Below, in pieces: positions 25,771 through 40,300 of a DNA stretch of 64,000 bases. Both the position numbers and the translations under genes were made by a program. Within the stretch, counting starts at the first letter, position 1; every line of letters begins with the position of its first letter. The notes under the pieces are model-generated. The model was not told the DNA's origin, did no database searches, and saw nothing but the letters and a program-made list of their open reading frames with translations. Source of the stretch: Asterias rubens (Eukaryota; Echinodermata; Asteroidea; Forcipulatida; Asteriidae); the NCBI RefSeq assembly GCF_902459465.1, contig NC_047083.1, positions 1,552,501 through 1,616,500 of the forward strand. The letters are read 5' to 3'.

Positions 25771-28333
25771 CCAGGACAACTTACCTTTCTGAAGATCTAC
25801 GTCTGGCTCGCCGACTAGGCATAAAACATCAGAATGACGACGTGGCCAGTCTCTGGGGGACTTTGTTGACTATTCGGACTATTCACCCAAACTGCGATTT
25901 GTAAGTCTTTCTATAAAGCTGACTGGTTTTGAATGGAAACAGTAGACCGTATCGACGAAAATCACAACGGGCCTATGTTATGGAAACATTGAATACAGCG
26001 CCAGTAAAGGGTCTGTATACGTTCGGTAATGACTCTGGAAACTAATAACCCTTTTTGAGATATTGAGGACAAAATCAACACTGTTGGTTTAGGGTAAGTG
26101 TATGTAAAATGTATACACCCAACCCACACGGTGTACTCCTGTAGTACCCCACCTTAACTCCAAAAGAAAAGGCTAATGACAATAAAAACTTACTTGGTAA
26201 AAAGTAGAGGAGCTTTGTATAGTACAATGCAATTTTGAAGAAAAATGTTCACTTCAAACTACTGCGGTTGTGGAAAAAAGGATATCAGTTTCCAGTATAC
26301 GAATGTTGACTGTGAGAAGCGTTACTGCAGTAACGTTTCTCAGAGTTTGTATTTAAAATCGAGACTATTAATCCTGGGTGGAGATACACCTAACTTGGAA
26401 TTCCCTTTCACAACCCCCAAATCAACATGATCCAAGTGAATCCTCAAAACATTGTTACTGATACTATGGTTTCAGGATGGCAGTGACTTGCACTTCTGCC
26501 CGACATACATGCAAGTAGGCGTACTTGTACACCTTGCTCGCCAAACACTGCCCTCTGTTGGTAGTCAGACGTTCGGTAAGCTAACTCAAATGAACAACAA
26601 AGTAGCTGACGAATTTAATTTCTCATTTTATCAATGTATGATTTTTTATTTTTTATTATAATATTATTATTAATAATTAGTTTGTTTAAGGAAATGGATA
26701 CTAATTTTGTTACGCGTTAAAAATAATATTAAAACAATATACTTCTGCAGTGAAGAATCCAAAAATAATAGGGACCCTTGCTTGCTAAACTTAAACATCG
26801 CCCTCTGTTGAAAGTCAGGCGTTTGGCACACCACGACGTTCATCAGAATCATGACGCTCTAGCCCTGCAGGCAAGATTTGTACAAAATAGAAGAAAGCAT
26901 TGAACTTGGTTGAAACATTGAGGTAGGATTGAAATTGCAAAAATTTTAGTCAAGTTTCGATTTGCAGGAAAGTGGCCATCTCAGATAAACAAGCCTAAAA
27001 TGCAACCTTCCAAATAATTTATATTTTTTACAAAGTGAACATTTTTGTACCCCCCCCCCCCAACAAAAAAAAAAGAGAAAGAAAAAAAAAGGTTTGGGTG
27101 CTGACGAGTAAAAGGAAAATACCAGTTGATCGTTCGGGTTTTAAAATAGGAGGAAAGAGCCCTTTTTATTTTTTATAAAAAGCATTTTAATTCAAACTGG
27201 CCATCAATTCACTAGTTTAAAGCCATCACTTTTGGGGAGTTATACTCAGAAAATTTGTCTTTTTGAAAAAAAGGTCTAAAAAAGAAGGATAAGATTGGGG
27301 AGTTATACACAGAAAATTTGTCCCTTTGAAAAATAGGCCTCAAAAAGAAGGATGCGGCCTCAAAAAGGGGAGGGGACGATTAACTGGTATTTTTTTTTTT
27401 TATTTGGCCATAGAGGTAGTAGAATTGTGTAAAAATGTTGTGACATAATACCGGAACACAGAAAGACAATTAATTATTTCCCCCATGAAGACAAAATAAA
27501 CAAACGGTGGGGAAAATAATGTGAAATTCCCACTCTTTGTATGATAATGGTAACTTTCTTGATTTTTTGACCAACATGGGACGATGGGTAGCGTGCCTGG
27601 ATTTATACACTGCCTACCCCAAGACGCGTCACAGTGTAATTAATTGAGCCAACCCACCACAAACTCTGTAAAAAGAAATCTTCGTACACAATTATCAATT
27701 TAACCTCCTCTATTCAAGAAGAAGTGTGGAGGTGGAATTCACCACCAATTAATATGGAAGAAAACACGTCCACGTTTTCTTCGTCAATAAAACGAAAATA
27801 AACGCTGTCAATCACCACGAGCTTTTTGTCGTGCACAATGACAGAACACAAGAGAGTGACAGATTGTAAGTAGAGGTCACAGGGCATGCTTCGGTGATTC
27901 CAAGACGAAACATGCTTACAATTAAGAACTACTTTATCGAAAACAAAATCAACCCCATAAACCGCATAATTTCATTATAAAACATCATGATATATATTAA
28001 TAATCGATTAAATGAATCTTGAATGATATTTTGATGTTTTGTGGAGATTTGGTGGGTTCTTAAAAGGTAATTTTGCTGTGGCGGAAGGATATGGTGGTAT
28101 CTTTGCATATTGCTAATGTACACAACGATACCCGTGTGTGATAAAAACGCTATGTGAATTGTACCTACAGTTTGCGCTGTGTACACACTGTAAGTACAAT
28201 TAATGCATGCATAGTATGCTGTAAGATACGGATTTGGCGGACATATTCACCCCACTTTTGGGCCATTTTCACGGATAATTATGCTACAGTCCATCGAGAT
28301 ATCATGTAGGTGACACCCTGGTTGTCTACAGAG
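25771..28333. other. Intergenic DNA upstream of LRP5/6
   Basis: Contains the M4 copy listed separately, CCCTCTGTTG motifs (26541, 26801) and simple repeats. No gene was accepted. No TATA box is obvious just 5' of the LRP start codon. Confidence 0.4.
27103..27410. repeat. M4 MITE copy
   Basis: Left end AAATACCAGTTGATCGTTC, right end GGGACGATTAACTGGTATTT followed by poly-T and TATTTGGCCA. The interior has two tandem blocks GGGGAGTTATAC(T/A)CAGAAAA at about 27235 and 27298. The second copy is at 45989-46312. Confidence 0.8.
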
Positions 28334-28388
28334 ATGGCAAGACTATGGATTTTAGTCTTTCTATGCTGTTTACGAGCCCAAATTCGAG
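28334..28388 (+). CDS. LRP6: LRP5/6 exon 1: signal peptide
   Basis: ATG at 28334 and donor GAG/gtaagt after 28388, phase 1. It encodes [18 protein letters not shown], a short hydrophobic leader that joins to [15 protein letters not shown] of exon 2. It is the nearest upstream ATG exon that gives a signal peptide and the right phase. Confidence 0.75.
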
Positions 28389-31300
28389 GTAAGTTTTGTG
28401 GCGAGAGTGGTCGTATTTGGTCCCGCTAGATTTGGCCAAGCGATGTTGCTTTGTGCACTACACACGGGGTGTACTACGCACGGCGGTCAGCACTCAGCAG
28501 TGGTCGAATGGAAAAAAAATCAACTTAGTTTTTCTAAGAAACCGAGTGCTTAGCAATGTTTTTAAGAAACCCTTTTTTCTCTCTAATATATGGGTTGGTG
28601 ATTATTTAAGGTACTTGACATGAAATAAGTTAGAACTATGTAACTTCTTGAAACTGTCTTTGTAAATTCTTTAACCATGTCAACAGTGCAGTCCAGTGCC
28701 AGAAAGTGGACAAATCAATGTCATTTTGTGCATGAAATAAATTTGAAAAACACAAACATCCTCGCAAATTGATTTACCTAGGGTTAGCTTTGCGAAGGCT
28801 AGTTGCATTATCAGTGTGAATTGATGATGATAAAACTGATGATGAACTTTAAAAATACTTATTTGTAAGTATTATTTATCACATTCAATTTAGAGCTCAG
28901 AAAATATAGTTTTGAGCATCATGGCAATATACATGGCAAAATAAAGGATGACACATGATGCATGTTCCACCAATTTAAATGACGAGGCTTGTGTGCAAAA
29001 CAGATTTTGGAAAAGTTTCCGTATGGCGCCACCACTTTTTCATTCGAAATAAAATAATATAGTATCTAATTTACCTGATTGATATATCCCTTTTTGTAAA
29101 AATGAGTGAAAAAGTGGTGGCGCCATACGGAAAGTTATCCCAGATTTTCGCAACTATTGTTAAGGTACCATGTTTTAACGCCACTGCTTATTTTCTGCGA
29201 AAGAAATCCAACTTCATATGACGGTCAGCGTGCTCAAAATCCCTACCAAAATATATCTTAATAATAATAGTAACTGTTGTATTTATTTATTTATTTTTTA
29301 ACTACATTCACTTCTAGTTTGAAATTCGTACAGCTTTTTAATATAAAAAGTTTGACAAAACTTATGAACGATTTCACACTAACAATACATTAAGTTATAA
29401 AACTTAAAATCAGTGTTGTGATGCTACTCTAATTCCAGTACTCTGGAATAATATTGTCAAACACTATTGATCACGTCGTGATCAAAATCCCTTCTAAATT
29501 TCATGAGATCCACGACAAAACTTGAACCACAGGGCTCGAACTTGGGGAAAAAATCCACAAGACCGCAGGGCTTGTTGCTCAGAATTTTTACTGGACCGGA
29601 AGATTTTTTACAAGACCAAAATTTTATTAGGAAAAGAAAAAGTTAACACGATAGAACAGCAGGCCTTTTTCATCCCTTTGTGCTGTGAAACCCAATCAAT
29701 AAAGTTCCATATACCTACTTCACGTCATTCTCGCCGCCTCAAAAAAAAAATTCCGATTTGACAGGCAAATCAGGAAAAAGAGGGGGTCCTCAAAATGTGC
29801 CCTCAATGTCTGTCGTTAGGGCCTACTTGCAATTAGGTTGATTTACACGGACTCGGAGGCCATTGCCTCCCTTGCCCCGGTCTTGGCCTTGGTGCCCCTT
29901 GACACATTTCTCATTTCAAGTGAAAACTGTACACCATTCATTAAAATCCCACAGACTATGATTTTCTAGTGATTGTGCCTTTTTTCAAAATATAAATTGC
30001 CTCGTCCTCTCAAGATTCCAAGATGAAATCTAGGCATGTACAAATGTAGGTCAGTTAAAGACACTGGACACTATTGGTAATTGTTAAAGACTAGTCTTCA
30101 CAGTTGGTGTATCTCAACATATCCATAAAATAACAAACCTGTGAAAATATGAGCTCAATCGGTCGTCGAAGTTGTGAGTTAATGAAAGAAAAATATAACA
30201 CCCTTGTCGCACCATGGTCACAGGAAGTTGTGTGCTTTCAGATGGTTGATTTCAATACCTCAAATTCTAAATCTGAGGTCTCGAAATCAAATTTGTGGAA
30301 AATTACTTCTTTCTCGAAAACTTTGCTCTTCAGAGGGAGCTGTTTCTCACAATGTTATGTACTATCTATCTACCTTTCCCCATTACTCCAAATCAAGAAA
30401 GGTTTTATGATAATAATTATTTTTAGTAATTACCAATAGTGTCCACTGCCTTTAAAATAGAGGATTGAAGTTAAGTTAATTGAAGTCAAGTTGCAAACCA
30501 AGAACAAATTTTACCGCAATTTAATTTTTTACTCAAATCTTTTGGAATGTTTTGATGCAAACTGATTTTCCGCACCAGGTGTTGTGCTACCTTGAACCTG
30601 TGTAGTTTGTAAAGGCTTGCATGTCGAAGCAAAGTGCCTTTATACGCTTGAATAGTCATCAGATCGGATTGAAAAACTTCAGTTTTCACTTGAAATGAGA
30701 AATGTGATTGATTGACTACGATATCTCAAAGAAAAAAGTGCACTCGTTTTTTTTTTCCCCCCCTCTCTTTTATTGCAAGTCTGATTTAATGGGAGTTGTT
30801 GCACCATTCATTAAAATAAAATTTATGATTGATGATTGAGGAGTAAAAAGGTTATAGGTTTTTTCTCGTAATTAGATATTCTTGACCAGTATTGTTTGAT
30901 AAAGCCACCATTTTCTTCGTATAACTTTTTCTGCAGTGAGTTTGACTTGATAGATGAGTCCTTTTCACCTTTTATGAACGAAATGGGAAAAGTGTTTTTT
31001 TCTTTTTTTCAGAATTTGCTTTACTTTTCCCGGACACTGACATAAATCACTCAGTAGGCCTACCAGCTGTCTATTGTAATTTCCCACCCTGAAATAAGAA
31101 GAAAAGTATTTAAGTTCTTTCACATTGCTGTTCTAAAAAAAACAGGCAGTTTAAATTCAAATGGTACCAAAAACTGTAACCCAATCAAGATATTCCTACA
31201 GGTCTCTCCCTGAAGGACAATTACACATCTTGAAATTGTGTTAAGACACTGTGTTCACACGGTCACCCTGGTGTTCACACGGTCACCCTTGTGTTCACAC

Positions 31301-34300
31301 GGTCACCCTCACTGTCAAGGCTAAACCCAGGATCCATTAGCTGAATATTAATTTCACACCTAACCCCTATGCACATGAGAGTCCTCAAGTTGTAAACCAA
31401 TCACATCACTGTCCATGGTGAGCAGGACTGATCTTGTCTTCAGCTCTGGCCTGCCACAAAACCTCATAAATAATACCTTGACCACAGATGGAAAATCTGT
31501 TATAATTGAATGAACTGGTCTCAGGTGGGTTGGCATCCATGGTCAACAACTGTCACTGTGTGTAGTTTTTCTGTTGTTGGGTCTCAGATATGATTTTCGT
31601 ATGAAATTTCCATTGCCCCTTGGACTTGGTGATTATCTTCTTGGAAATCCAGTGAGTGTGAGCTCTGGTGGCGTTAAAGGTCAGGGGGGGGGGGTCACCT
31701 CAATTTCTAAGTGTCGCATATTTTTTTATTAAGATAATCAGGTTCTGTAAAATTGTGTATCGACATGTTTTGAAGACTAAAAGTTTCAAAATATCTTTCT
31801 GATAGTGAGATATTACAATTACCAAAACCTTTGAACCTGTCTCAGTGTTACATCTCTTCTTAAAAGGGTCTGGTTACTTTTTGTGTGACACAAAATACAT
31901 TGTCCACAGATTTAAATTTAACTTGCACGGTTTGAAGATAATGATGGTAGATCAGCGTGTTGTAGTTTTTGAGAAACAAGTAAAACAAGTCACGAGAATA
32001 GTTTTTGTCTCATTGAGACAACAATTATTTTAATTAACATGTAAACGTATTTTCCTGACATTGTTTTTACTCATTTCTCAAAAGACTCCAGCACCTCAGC
32101 AAGTACAATTTTTCGGGAAGCTTTCTACCATCATTATGTTCAAACTGTGTAAATTTGTCCTACAAAAAGTATCTAGACATACGACGAGGAAGGACAGTAT
32201 GCATCCGTCACTACATCTACAGTACATATATATGACATCAGGGAAATACAGTCACATGTGGCTATGACACCAAATTTGTAGTCAATAATTTGATTGCGAA
32301 TCTCAGCCGCATAAAGTCTTGCTGTGACCAAAAAGTCTTCCCAGCATCTGATCAGATTAATTTGTTGAGTAATCACTTATCAAGATCGGCGCGCAACAAA
32401 ATTTACACACATCAGAAAATGTTTTTTTCTTTCTCATTACGCTTCGTCGTGCTGCCTTCTCTTTTACATTAAATCGCATAATCACTAAGTACATGGATGT
32501 ATAAAGTCTTGGGGGGAAAAGGGGGAAGGTTGAACAACAGCGCTGGCACTCTGGTCAAGTTGACCTACATGAGTAACGTCAAAGCTGCCCTTCTCTCTGA
32601 TTCTGCAGAAAGATCCCTGAAAATAAACCAATCATTCCATGTTCTGATTAAGAAATTTCCCTGATAATGGAAACTTTTATTCCCATTTTTAAAAATTTAT
32701 GTGTAATTCTAAATATCTACTCACTCAGTGTAAATCATCGATCCTTGGACACTACGATATGAAAAACTTGTTGTAATGTCTGGACTAGTTAAACAACCAG
32801 AAAGGTAACTACACTGTATTCCTACAGGTTAATAATTGAGAAAAATCTAGTCTAGATTATTATTCCTGAGGAAAGTGCACACCAAATATACTCAGAGTTG
32901 TTATTGGAGAATATTTTGAAGTGGACAATTGCCAAGACCAGGGCTATAGTGGACACATCCCCCCGAACAGTTATGAAATGTTGATGCCTTCGTTACAATA
33001 CGAGAACATAACCGCCGTATGCTTTAACACCTATAAAAGTACATGCAGACTACATGAGCGACTAATTTGAGTTTTACAACGCTGCTAGTTCCTTTCGATC
33101 GTCTCTCCCGTTCGAACAAACCAAGCGTACTATTATTCTATTCCGAAATCAAACAGAATTCCTGGTCCAAGGTCCACCTGTGAAAAATAGCACTATTTAC
33201 AAATAAACATGTGTACCACGGCTGTATAAAAAAGTAGAGTATGTGTTAAATACACAAGCTGTAATTCTAGGGTTGTGTACTTGGCTCTGATCCACTAAAC
33301 CAACACAGGTCCATACATGTAGCATACCAAAGCTTTCTACCTCAGTTCCCTTGGCCTTGGTGCTCCTTGAACAAAATGGCAATGTACATTTACTTAGAAG
33401 TGAGAAAGTGTCAGGATTTGAATTTCTTGTCTCCACTAGACTAGCACTAGCACGGTCTGCCCTTACTCTTCTTATTACTGACAGGAATTTGTGAGCCAAG
33501 CACTATACAGTGTGCACCACCCTTCATACACATGTGTGCTACATGTAGTGTACAATCATGGAGCAATTGTAGGACTTTACACCAATGATCACCACTGGTT
33601 GAGGTCAAATCACACTGGTATGGCTCTCCACATGGGGCCAAGAAGTTACAGACATTTCTAATTATTCAGGACTACCTGAATGCACTGCATGCATGATGCA
33701 AGGTGTTTTTTTTTTTTGAGAACTTTTCCTTTAAAATAGGGTCTGATTTCCTGCATGTTTTTACCATGGAGGTATTTTTTATACCACCATGGTATAGACG
33801 ATGTGACCTCTGACGTCACACGGAAAAGGAGGTAGAATTCAAGATGCTGCTCATGGGCAAGAAGGCTTGCCTCTGTGGCATACAATGAGCTGCCAACTGT
33901 CCCTGACTCTGCAGGAAGTTCCCTGAAAATAAACCAATCTTTTCATGTCTGGGTGAACAAGTTTGAAAATCTGTCTGATTATGGAAGCTTTTGTTTATGG
34001 AAGCTTTTGTTAGTATGTTAAATATCTCCCTGAATGTTGGACAGAACATCTGCGTAAATGTTTGACAAGACATCTCCCTGATTGCAAGATGGTAATGTTG
34101 GTACATGTTCGTAGCTCTGCGTACAACTCAGGTTTGCAACAAGTAATAACAGTGTCGGATATATTAAGTAATCCTGGCCAGGCCGAACCTGGTGTGGCCA
34201 TCTTATTTATTTCAATTCATATCAATGTAATCCAACTGAGGTTTAGAGATGGAAAGTCTGGTCCCTTTTTGTAGTCAGGTGTAGTGTACAGGGAACATGA

Positions 34301-37300
34301 CCAAGATGATGGCTGCATGTCAAAGGGCTATGGATAGCCCCCCTCACAGAGTCTTATACACCAAGTGACCTGTACAAGTTACTGACCATTGACCCCCAGG
34401 TTCCTCAAGCAGACAATACCCTAGAATTAGACCCTATCAAAGGGGGGTCTTCATGGCATTGTGTCGCCTATAATGAGCCCATTGTATAATTCCTGTAGTG
34501 CCTTTGTCTCTTTGTGAACGTTTTACCTGGGAACATGATGAAGTTATTCATGGCAGATTCCCTAGCAGTGTGCATAGAATGTGCTTAGTACTACAAGGTA
34601 CTGTGCAATTCTAACTATAACCCTGGACAATCTCAATAGCCGGAATTACACTGAGGCTGTGGCCTCTGTTGCCCCTTTTCTTGACCCATGGTGCCCCCTT
34701 CAAGCCTTGCTTCCTAAAGAGACAATTGCCTTCATGCCCCTTGGTCAGCAACCCGATTCCATTTGAAATAATCCAGAAGAAAGTAATGAATAATCACCTC
34801 GAAAAACATTCACTTTTTTAAAGTCTGCCTGGTTAACACAAAAAGTTGGATTTTTTTACCTTGGTGTTACCGCAAACCTTCCCATATCGTATTTCCACCA
34901 TGCAAAGTTTCAAATCCTACTCATGTAAAAGACACTGGACACTATTGGTAATTGTCAAATACCAGTCTAGTCACTTGGTGTATTTAGGAATGCATAAAAT
35001 AACAAACCTGTGAAAATTTGAGCTCTAATGGTCGTTGAAGTTGCGAGAGAATAATGGAAGAAAAAACGCCCTTGTTGCACAACTTGTGTGCTTTCAGATG
35101 CTTGATTTTGAGACCTCAAAATCAAATTCTCAGGACTCAAAATCAAATTCAAATATTTTAGTGAGAAATTTCTTCTTTCTCAAAAACTACGTTACTTCAG
35201 AGGGAGCCGTTTCTCAGAATGTTTTATACTATCAACAGCTCCCCATTACTCGGTATCAAGTAAGGTTTTATGCTAATATTTATTTTGAGTAATTACCAAT
35301 AGTGTCCAGTGCCTTCTTCAGAAGTTTCCCATAAACTTGTTCACTCTAGTGGATCATTAGTTCAAGCTTCAATCTTCATTATTTAACATATTTGAAGATT
35401 TTTTTCAAATCCCCACTCCCAAGTCTGACTGTTCACTGAAGATAGAGAAGTAGAACAGTCCTTTTTTTTAATAAAAAGTTTAATTGTTTCTCTTCTTGCA
35501 GCACTGCCAGAGCTCCTCTTTGCCAATCGGAAAGACATCCGAATCATCAACTTTGGATTAAACAACGAATCCACAACAACGACCACTGTCATCGACCGTC
35601 TAGAAGATGCTGCAGCTGTCGACTTCCTTTTCTCAGAGCAGCTCATCTTCTGGACTGACGTCAGCATCGAGATGATCAAAAGGACACGCTTCAATGGGTC
35701 CCAGATCCAGGAAGATATCATCACGTCGGGGTTGACCGCCCCCGACGGGTTAGCTTGTGATTGGGTCGGGAAGAAGATTTATTGGACGGACACTGAGACC
35801 AATCGGATTGAAGTGAGTGAATTGGACGGGACGTCAAGAAAAGTTTTATATTGGAAGAATCTGGACCAGCCGAGAGCGATCGTTTTACATCCGGAAAATG
35901 GGTCAGTATTTAAGTTACTTATTTGTTGTTCAGTCTTGCCTTTTATGAGGTTCTTATGACTCGTATGAACTTTCTAAATGTGTTCTATGCTTCCAGATTA
36001 TTCATCAAAGTTGTTTGACCCAATGATCACCGAGGCAAGTTTTAAAATTACAAATTTAAAACAAATTTTTCAGGTCAAATCAGCCAAATAATTGTTGTGT
36101 CTGAACCAAACTCCTGCAAAAATAACCCTTCAAGAATCTCTACCTTTGTAACATGGAAATAATGTTCCTCGTGTTTCACAAAAGTTTTCAGCATTGTACC
36201 TGCTGTGACATTACATTACATCTCTGTGAACAAAATTGATTTAAGATCAACCGCCTTGAATATCACCCACTTCAACTTTCCCCACCCCCCCACTCCACCC
36301 CACTACCCCAGCCATAAACACCTAGTAATTGTCCAGCATTCACACAGGCCTATTGTCAAGCCTCCTTAGTTATTCACACCTGGGGTGTATGGTTGGTGTT
36401 TACATGGCCTCTGGAGCGAGACAATCTCATTGTTGTGGGTCAATCAGGAGAGGCAAGGCTGACTCCAAATTGCTTATTGTCAGCCATTGACAATAGCAGA
36501 GAAAGTTCACATCAAATTGAATCAGTAATTGTAGCAGAAGGAGGTCAGACTCTCCTAGACATGATTTTATAACGACATTAAAGCACACAAATATGCTTAG
36601 CAGAAAAGTTTATGCTAAGAAGGAGATAGTTACCACAGTTACCAGGCCTGTATGCTTGGTTTTTGAAAGGGCAAGGGCACCAAGACATTTTCGTCTTGGT
36701 AAAAGACACCCCATTATGTAATTGTAGCAGAAGGAGGTCAGACTCTCCTAGACATGATTTTATAACGACATTAAAGCACACAAATATGCTTAGCAGAAAA
36801 GTTTATGCTAAGAAGGAGATAGTTACCACAGTTACCAGGCCTGTATGCTTGGTTTTTGAAAGGGCAAGGGCACCAAGACATTTTCGTCTTGGTAAAGGGC
36901 ACCCCATGATGAAATTGCCAATTTGTACTCGAGCATTTAAAGGGCACCGAGGCAATGACCAGGGGACACAGAGGCAATCGCTTACTAGCAGACATGTACA
37001 AGCACATTGCTTAGCAAAATTGAGTTATTGACCAACTTAAACATCAAGCCGTGACGTGTATTTTAACTAGGTTCCCTTCAAAGATTTTCAAGCACTATTT
37101 TCCAGCTTAGTAATGAAATTGGAGCACTAGGTGAACAGTAAACATGTCATTATTGTGGATGATCAGGACCTGTCACTCAACCCTAGTACCTTTGTCTGTA
37201 ATCCCTGGTGGTAAGGGTCACCTCCTAGCTGTCCATCACGCTGCCCTAATTACATTGTACACTTGTACTTGAATTGTGGTGAATACAGTGCCAGATTACC

Positions 37301-40300
37301 TAGGATCATCTACGCTAGGATCATGCACTCTTTCAGTCTGGGATAAACTGGGCTTGTTAAGATCTTCCTGGAATGAACATAGACTGGAGATGTATGAAAT
37401 ATATTCAATATTGTAAGAGGTATTATGCATGGCTGGGTTTGAGATTTGCACAGTGCAAACAACGCGCACAGTGATGGTGGTGTTTGGAGCTCAACTCTCC
37501 CAGTGGTTTTCTTTTCCTTAGATGTAAGAACTAGAAGTTCAGCAGCTTTCGAAAATTTAAAGTATTTTGTGAATCATTTCGCTGCCAAGTAATGTGGTAA
37601 TGGAAACAGATTTTTGTCCCCTAAAATTTGAATTTGAGAAACGTTACTTTTCTGAGATTGTGTGTATTATTCCAGTTACAAATTTTATTCTTCCCGTGTG
37701 GACTAAACCGCTTCAGATTTTTGGCATTATTTCAAAAACGCTACCACCTTTTGAAATGATTTTTTTTTTTTTAATTGTTGTATACATTGTAATTTTAAAA
37801 ACAAACAGTTCCCAAACCAAAGGTACATTCCCTTTGCAATAGTATGTGTGTGTGTGTGTGAAAACACCACACTTCACAACTTGTGTAAGTTTGGACTGCC
37901 TGTCAACAAGATCAGTAAGTTTTCTTGATCTGATTGCTTATAAAATTTTCCTGTTGGCTACACTTGCTGTCCATTTGGCTGCACCCCCCCCCCCCCCCCA
38001 CAATAAAAAAAAAAAAAAAAAAAAACATTCAAGAGCATTTTCATAAGTTTTGTTAACTGCTGTGTTTAAACAATAGTCGAGCAAGTGATACAACATATGG
38101 TTCAAGGCAACCTAGCACCGAAAATCACCCAAGAGTGAACTTAACGACTTTGAGTGTAAGCATAAGACGCAGAACAGTCTCATTATTTCCTTCCACATCC
38201 CCTGGAGCATGGGAACATGTGGCTTTGCAAAAAAAAAATTACATTCAAAATTTATGTTTATTCAGTGAACGATTTCCCTTGTGTGTGCAGAAAAATAATT
38301 GTTCAGTTAAAATATTTTGCTATGCAAAAGTGCCGGCTAAAATCTTTCCCTTTAATTACCAATCAAATTGCTCATCAGGTCTGTACACTGAAGAGAAAGA
38401 CCCCCCCCCCCCAACCTTATGAATTTAATGGTAAACATTGTGCCCAGTCAGTTGGAACAAGCCCTCGGAGGCATTGATCAACGAGAGAAAAAAAAGAATA
38501 GTACATTCATTGTACATTCACATGCCACATTTTAATCATACAAACTGTCAGCAGTGATTGTGAGTTAATTTATCAAGCGTGGCTCGTACTGTGTGACTGC
38601 GTAGTCTATCAAAGCTTTAAAGGGGCACTTCAAAGCTTTAAAGGGGCACTTTGAAGAGCATAACAGTTCTTCCAGGAGTAGACTTGTGGACAAGTCTTTC
38701 CGCGATTCTCGCAACACTGGTGATTTCGTGAGAGGAGTCTTTGATCATGGAGAGCTGCTGAGTGTATTACTCTAACACGATATTGACGGCTTGTAGTTTT
38801 CGAGAAAGGAGTAATTTTCCATGAATTTGATTTCGAGAGCTCAGATTTAGATTTTGAGGTATCGAAATCAAGCATCTGAAAGCACAAAACTTTGTGTGAC
38901 AAGGGTGTTTTTTTTTCTTTCATAGTTATCTTGCAACTTCGTCGACCAATTGAGCTCAAATTTTTACAGGTTTTTTATTTTATGCATTTTTTTATATGTT
39001 GAGATACACCAAGTGAGAAGACTGGTTTTTGACAATTACCAATAGTGTCTAGTGTCTTTTAAGACCAATGCATGTAAGGTCTCACACTTCAGACCTGTAA
39101 CAAAAGATCCTAAGGTCAAAGGCTAAGACCTAAGGGCCTTGAAACTGAAACAAAGACCAACAAAAATTAGAGTTTTATTCTACAGAGTGTGACGGCTTTC
39201 CTGATATTCTCATAAATGTTATGATCATTCTGTTCTATGTTTCTTGAAAACTAGATTGGTATGAATGTTCTCTTTCAAAGTGATGTGCCATCCCTTTGTT
39301 CCTTGAAGATGTCAGATTTTTGGCCCCAAACATTAAAAAATAATAAAAATTGAGTGAATGGTATTTCAAAGAGTATCACCCGCTCTAACGAAAAAAAAGT
39401 ATAACTTTTACTTTTAATTGTCAGGAACCATGACAAAAATTTAAAACGTTTCTTATAAAATACATAAGAATTGGTCACATGATATAATGTCGGGATATAA
39501 TCTCGACAAAAATTAATTTTGAGCACTTTATTTCACTGCTACTAATAATTGGCGGACTTTTTCAAGCAATGGCTCAAATGAAAGCTTGTAACTTAGGGCC
39601 ACTGATTTTCCGCGATCGCGGAAAACGGACGGAATTCGCGGAATCCGCCCTTTGAAACGGAAAACGGGATTTCAGAAAATTAGATTTTTTTTTTTTTTTT
39701 TTTTTTCTTGACGCCAAAACTATTGAAATTGCATTCTTTATTAGATTCTTTTTGTTAAACTAAAAAGGCATCAGAAATCAGACCATTAAAAAGTACGAGA
39801 TCGTAACCGTGGATCATTCTGTTCTACTTCACACCATCCTCAATGTTTACACACATGATGTACACACGTTGTTAACATGGTTAAGCGAAGGGCATTATTC
39901 GCGGCACGTTTTAAACATTTTTTGTTCACCCAAATTGCATTTTCTCCCTCTCTTTTACCAACAATAATACACAAACTAGCTTACCTATGATCTATAAGAA
40001 CACATACAATGTTTTTTCATCTCGGAAAGGTCTAAAATAAAACCGTAAACTGTCAACATTCTGTCGCCAAAGCGAAAACAAAATGGCTGACATTTTGTTT
40101 GTGGATGGAGAATGGTCACGTCCATAGACTTGTTCCCAAGTCTTTGATCATGCTGAAACAGCGCCCTCTTGTGGATACACTCCTGTCATTAGCCTACAAT
40201 GTGGCTGATGCAGAGAATCAACTGCAGTTTTAGACTTGGAATCAAGTCTATCACATCATGTGCATTATACTGCAGTCACAGTGCAACCTTTTTAGAACAG

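Noticed and set aside
25764..26575. Two exon-like stretches (25764-25900 and 26476-26575) with AG and GT borders and protein-like translations
   Set aside because: Joining them in the open frames fails: the first ends in phase 2 and the second then meets a stop within 14 codons. The first overlaps a tandem repeat, and neither translation shows a known motif.
35672..35724. Minus-strand ORF opposite LRP exon 2 (35383-35724)
   Set aside because: It is the antisense shadow of a highly conserved propeller exon.
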